Below are positions 6,968-9,907 of a stretch of DNA of 9,907 nucleotides, piece after piece; the stretch's first letter is position 1, and each line of letters begins with the position of its first letter. Origin of the DNA: JADLCX01 sp038251595 (GTDB lineage: Bacteria; Planctomycetota; Phycisphaerae; Phycisphaerales; UBA1924); assembly GCA_038251595.1 (NCBI GenBank), contig JBBSBC010000141.1, forward strand, positions 1 to 9,907, given 5' to 3'. Both the position numbers and the translations under genes were made by a program. The notes beneath the pieces are model-generated. The model had not been told where the DNA came from and made no database searches. It saw only the letters and a list, made by a program, of their open reading frames with translations.

Positions 6968-7080
6968 AAGTGGGGGGAGTTACTCTTGAATCTTCATCAT
7001 GGCACACCCATCATTTCGAGCCCGATTGAACAGAATCATGCCACGATGCAACTCGACCGACGTGAAATCCGATCAAATTA

Positions 7081-7109
7081 CTGACCGCGTTCGTACCTCC
7101 ATGTATGTT
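7081..7109 (+). promoter_or_regulatory. Putative ftsH promoter
   Basis: CTGACC (7081-7086), a 17-bp spacer and TATGTT (7104-7109). The predicted transcription start is near 7116. That gives a leader of about 33 nt if ftsH starts at the ATG at 7149, or a leaderless message if it starts at the in-frame TTG at 7116, which lies 6 nt after the -10 box. Confidence 0.4.
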
Positions 7110-7148
7110 TGATGCTTGGCACGCCCAGTTGCCGGTAAGAGCGAGCTG

Positions 7149-9254
7149 ATGACCAACCAGAACCAACAGAACACTTCTTCAACCACTTCGCCCGCGCCCT
7201 TCGAGAGTGTGATGCTTGCTGCCTCGCCCAATGACGGTGGCGGAGCTGGAGGACGGCCGAAAGATGGCGGTGGCTCCGGTGGCCCACCCGGGTCGGGCGG
7301 GAAGCCTGGTCCGGGCAATCTTCGCCCGAGCCGCGGCCTGTTTGGAATTTTGTCCATCCTCACCCTCGCATTGATGCTCTTCCTTCTGCTCACCCAGATC
7401 GGCCAGCAACCCATCGCCCTTTCATGGCAGGAGTTCAAGACCCACTACGCATCTGGCCAGCTCGCCAAGATCAAGATCTCTGATGATGGCATCACGGCCG
7501 TCTCGACGGGTGTGACCAATCGGCCGATGGCGACCAACGTCACCGTTCGTATCAGCCCCTCTCAGCAGGAGTTCTTTCTCAAAGAACTCAATGATCTCAC
7601 CGGCGGCGATTTCAAGCCCGATCGCACAAGCATCTGGGTCCAGGCGTTGATCTCCCTGCTCCCCTTTCTGCTCATCATCACGCTGATATGGTTCTTTGTC
7701 GCACGCGGCCTGCGCAGTGCTGGCGGTGGTGCCGGGGGCATGCTCGGCTCGTTCGGCAAATCGCGACACCGCACATTGACGAAGGAGATGACCGGCGTCA
7801 CCTTCAAGGATGTCGCGGGCATCGACGAAGCCAAAGACGAGGTCACCGAGATCATCGAGTTCCTCAAGAACCCCAAGCGATTCACCAAGCTCGGCGGACG
7901 CATTCCCCGCGGCGTGCTGCTCATCGGCGAGCCCGGCTGCGGCAAGACCCTCCTCGCCAAGGCCATCGCCGGTGAGGCCGATGTCCCCTTCTTTTCAATC
8001 AGCGGGTCCGACTTCGTCGAGATGTTCGTTGGCGTCGGTGCCTCGCGCGTTCGCGATCTCTTCAAGCAGGCCAAGGACTCCGCCCCGTGCATCATCTTCC
8101 TTGATGAGATCGATGCCGTTGGTCGCCGCCGCGGCGGTGGTTTCACGACCGGTGGGCACGATGAACGTGAACAGACCCTCAACGCCATACTTGTCGAGAT
8201 GGATGGCTTCAACTCCGCCGATGGTGTGATCGTTATCGCCGCCACCAATCGTTCCGACGTCCTCGACCCCGCGCTCACGCGCCCGGGGCGCTTTGATCGT
8301 CAGATCATCGTCCCGCGTCCCGACGTGCAGGGACGAATCGAAATTCTGCGCGTCCACGCCAAAAAGGTGAAGCTCGGGCCTGATGTCGATCTCGAGCGTG
8401 TGGCCCGTGCCACACCTATGTTCAGCGGAGCCGACCTCGCGGCCCTCATCAACGAGGCCGCCATCGCCGCGACGCTGCACAACAAGGACTTTATCGAGCA
8501 CGAAGATCTCGAAGAAGCCCGCGACAAGGTGAAGTTCGGGCGTGCGCGGCGCAGCCGCATCCGCGAGAAGGATGAGAACAAGCTGGTTGCCTATCACGAG
8601 GCGGGCCACGCGGTGCTCCAGGCCTTGCTGACCGATGCGGACCCGCTGCACAAGGTCACGATCATTCCACGAGGCGAAGCCGGCGGCGCGACGTTCAGCC
8701 TTCCAGAGAAAGATCGCATGGGCTACGGCCTGAAGTGGCTGCAAGCCACCATGCGTGTCACCTGCGGCGGGCGAATCGCCGAACAGAAGGCCATGGGCGA
8801 TGTCTCAAGCGGCGCATCGCAGGACATCTCGCAGGTCACGGCCATGGCCCGTGCCATGATCCTTCATTGGGGTATGAGTCCCCGTCTCGGCTTTGTGCGC
8901 TACGCGGGTTCGGACACGCGCGAGATGTACATGCCCGAGAAGGAGTACTCCGACGACACCGCCCGCATCATCGATGAAGAAGTGCGCCGGTTTGTTGACG
9001 AGGCCTTTGCCGATGCCCAGCGCATGCTCGAAGCCCACTGGGACAAGGTCGTGGCCGTTGCCGAAGCGTTGTTGAAATACGAGACCCTCAGTTCCGACGA
9101 GGTCAAGAAACTGCTGAACGGCGAGACCCTCGGAAAGCCGACGATCAGTGACCTGCTGGCCGCCGAGGCCCGCAAAGAAGCCGCCGCCGCTCGCCCAGTC
9201 CCCGAACTCCTGCCCGACATCATCCCCCCCAACGCAATCCCGCGCCCAGCCTGA
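7149..9254 (+). CDS. ftsH: ATP-dependent zinc metalloprotease FtsH
   Basis: FtsH is a hexameric inner-membrane AAA+ protease that extracts and degrades membrane proteins and some regulators. This 701-residue copy has a Gly/Pro-rich tail (30-56) before the first membrane segment (64-82), a periplasmic domain (about 86-160) and a second membrane segment (162-184). The AAA+ module has Walker A GEPGCGKT (260-267), pore loop MFVGVG (292-297), Walker B IIFLDE (315-320) and the second region of homology ending RPGRFDRQI (378-386). The protease domain has HEAGH (483-487) and the third zinc ligand D559 in SSGASQD. The C-terminus is Ala/Pro-rich. Walker A differs from the usual GPPGTGKT at two positions. 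The ATG at 7149 gives an ordinary N-terminus; a TTG at 7116 would add 11 residues. It stands alone, with its own promoter, after a 400-bp gap. Confidence 0.97.
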   Translation: MTNQNQQNTSSTTSPAPFESVMLAASPNDGGGAGGRPKDGGGSGGPPGSGGKPGPGNLRPSRGLFGILSILTLALMLFLLLTQIGQQPIALSWQEFKTHYASGQLAKIKISDDGITAVSTGVTNRPMATNVTVRISPSQQEFFLKELNDLTGGDFKPDRTSIWVQALISLLPFLLIITLIWFFVARGLRSAGGGAGGMLGSFGKSRHRTLTKEMTGVTFKDVAGIDEAKDEVTEIIEFLKNPKRFTKLGGRIPRGVLLIGEPGCGKTLLAKAIAGEADVPFFSISGSDFVEMFVGVGASRVRDLFKQAKDSAPCIIFLDEIDAVGRRRGGGFTTGGHDEREQTLNAILVEMDGFNSADGVIVIAATNRSDVLDPALTRPGRFDRQIIVPRPDVQGRIEILRVHAKKVKLGPDVDLERVARATPMFSGADLAALINEAAIAATLHNKDFIEHEDLEEARDKVKFGRARRSRIREKDENKLVAYHEAGHAVLQALLTDADPLHKVTIIPRGEAGGATFSLPEKDRMGYGLKWLQATMRVTCGGRIAEQKAMGDVSSGASQDISQVTAMARAMILHWGMSPRLGFVRYAGSDTREMYMPEKEYSDDTARIIDEEVRRFVDEAFADAQRMLEAHWDKVVAVAEALLKYETLSSDEVKKLLNGETLGKPTISDLLAAEARKEAAAARPVPELLPDIIPPNAIPRPA

Positions 9255-9298
9255 AAAATCGCATCGGCATTCCTGCGGATGATCCCTCCAACACTGCG

Positions 9299-9410
9299 TG
9301 CAAATAGCTTGCTGGCTGGGGGCATTGCACTTTCGCGCAGCATACGTAGGCCTATCACCTGTTTGCTGCGGACCTCTATTTGCATCACTGGTATCATTTC
9401 AAACAGTGAT
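9299..9410 (+). repeat. Nested inverted repeats between ftsH and the last gene
   Basis: TGCAAATAG (9299-9307) is the exact reverse complement of CTATTTGCA (9376-9384). Inside it, CGCAGCA (9336-9342) matches TGCTGCG (9364-9370). A third pair, ATCACTG (9384-9390) and CAGTGAT (9404-9410), covers the GTG start of the next gene. A 5-bp CACTG lies near each outer end (9292-9296, 9386-9390). It could be a structured leader, operator DNA or a small inserted element; I cannot tell which. Confidence 0.35.
9392..9397 (+). promoter_or_regulatory. Putative -10 box of the last gene
   Basis: TATCAT matches five of six positions of the -10 consensus and lies 8 nt before the GTG at 9406, within the loop of the small inverted repeat. 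No Shine-Dalgarno site is present. No good -35 at standard spacing. Confidence 0.35.
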
Positions 9411-9907
9411 TGCAACCAAGTCCCATGCCCAGCCCGCCGAGATCCAGCGTCGATCCTTCCTCCACCACCTCCGGCGCACCCTGACTTCTCCGCTCTGGGC
9501 TCCACTCGCGCTCATCGCGATCTTCACCTCATACCGCTCCCTCCCCGCCAATCCTCGCGAGGGCAACTCGTTGGCGCGGCTGATCATCGAGCCTCGCACC
9601 AGCGCACGACCCTACGGTTATCGCGATCCCTGGCCCTACGAGCTTGAGCAACAGCATCTGCTTTTCTATCGGCAACTCGATGGCCGCTTTGAGTTGTGGG
9701 GAGGAGGGTTGTACGCGGGCAAACCATCGCCGCGCCCGACCGCCAAGGCCGATGGATACATCTATCTTCAGGCCTTTCGTGATCGCAGCGGTAGGTGGGC
9801 CATCACCGAAGAGCGCACCGGTGTCCGCATCCTCGACATGGGGTTCTTCTCACCAAAGCCCGCGTCAACACCAACGCAATCAGCCGCGATACTCCTGGCC
9901 GCTGAAG
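9406..9907 (+). CDS. Unrecognised exported or membrane protein (N-terminal 167 residues, runs off the right end)
   Basis: This frame stays open from 9283 to the window end. I do not recognise the family. From the GTG at 9406 the protein begins VIATKSHAQPAEIQRRSFLH, followed by a second basic cluster (LRRTL) and a hydrophobic stretch PLWAPLALIAIF (29-40), which suggests a signal anchor or an atypical Tat signal (RRSFL at 15-19). The exposed part has RPYGYRDPWPYELEQQH, a Gly-rich LWGGGLYAG and an aromatic strand-like segment YIYLQAFRDRSGRWAITEERTGVRIL. There is no ATG near the start; upstream GTG and TTG codons (9298, 9325) would add Cys-rich residues of unlikely composition, so GTG 9406 is preferred. 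Regular GC-rich codon choice supports a real gene. Confidence 0.6.
   Translation, partial: MIATKSHAQPAEIQRRSFLHHLRRTLTSPLWAPLALIAIFTSYRSLPANPREGNSLARLIIEPRTSARPYGYRDPWPYELEQQHLLFYRQLDGRFELWGGGLYAGKPSPRPTAKADGYIYLQAFRDRSGRWAITEERTGVRILDMGFFSPKPASTPTQSAAILLAAE

Larger units (their letters stand above)
6750..7148. other. Non-coding gap between lptE and ftsH
   Basis: About 400 bp without a convincing gene. The left half (6769-6967) holds a series of hairpins and a 12-bp tandem repeat, described separately. Four copies of the hexamer ATGGGT/ACCCAT occur at 6939, 6949, 6962 and 7006. The right end holds the putative ftsH promoter. An open frame from ATG 6760 would give only 43 residues with no family resemblance, no ribosome site and a sequence dictated by the tandem repeat, so I do not call it. 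Confidence 0.6.

Noticed and set aside
7026..7054. TTGAAC as a -35 box for ftsH
   Set aside because: At 17-bp spacing the partner hexamer is caactc, a poor -10; the CTGACC/TATGTT pair further on is better.
7562..8278. Minus-strand open frame opposite ftsH
   Set aside because: It is a shadow of the conserved AAA+ domain, with Ser/Arg/Pro-rich antisense composition.
9262..9281. Hairpin after the ftsH stop as an intrinsic terminator
   Set aside because: The CATCGGC/GCGGATG stem has an internal mismatch and no T-run follows.
9279..9647. Plus-strand frame at the right end (122 codons)
   Set aside because: It ends at 9647 and overlaps, in another frame, the longer open frame from 9406 that continues past the window with better codon choice.

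Overview
The window is GC-rich, densely coding bacterial DNA. It holds eight genes on both strands, two of them cut by the window ends. The gene content suggests a diderm of the Planctomycetota, possibly Phycisphaerae: a BamD-like TPR protein without a lipid anchor next to an LptE-type lipoprotein, a Tat-exported NAD(P)-dependent epimerase, an FtsH with a long Gly-rich N-terminal tail, and little use of Shine-Dalgarno sites. The phylum call is inference from gene style; I saw no marker gene such as rRNA.

Left part (1-2247), all on the minus strand: the N-terminal third of an AcnA-type aconitase, a 119-residue membrane protein with a C-terminal zinc ribbon, and a LysR-family regulator with an unusual insertion in its effector domain. 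The aconitase has a recognisable promoter with a perfect 20-bp palindrome just upstream of its -35 box. Middle (2417-5062): a Tat-signal epimerase/dehydratase, divergent from the LysR gene, then a convergent stand-alone beta-ketoacyl-ACP synthase with all catalytic residues but an altered C-terminal gating loop. Next (5185-6749): a two-gene outer-membrane biogenesis operon, BamD-like followed by LptE-like, coupled by an ATGA overlap and divergent from the synthase. Right part (7149-9907): the membrane protease FtsH, then the start of an unrecognised membrane or exported protein.

Two signals go beyond the genes. First, six of the eight genes have a TANNNT -10-like hexamer ending 6 to 8 nt before a usable start codon (ATG, GTG or TTG), mostly with no Shine-Dalgarno site, which suggests widespread leaderless transcription. 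Second, the roughly 400-bp gap between lptE and ftsH contains a run of hairpins, led by a 16-pair helix with four G-U wobbles that is stable only as plus-strand RNA. This is a candidate structured 3' UTR or small RNA. There is no CRISPR array, tRNA, rRNA or insertion sequence, and no obvious new defence or mobile system.
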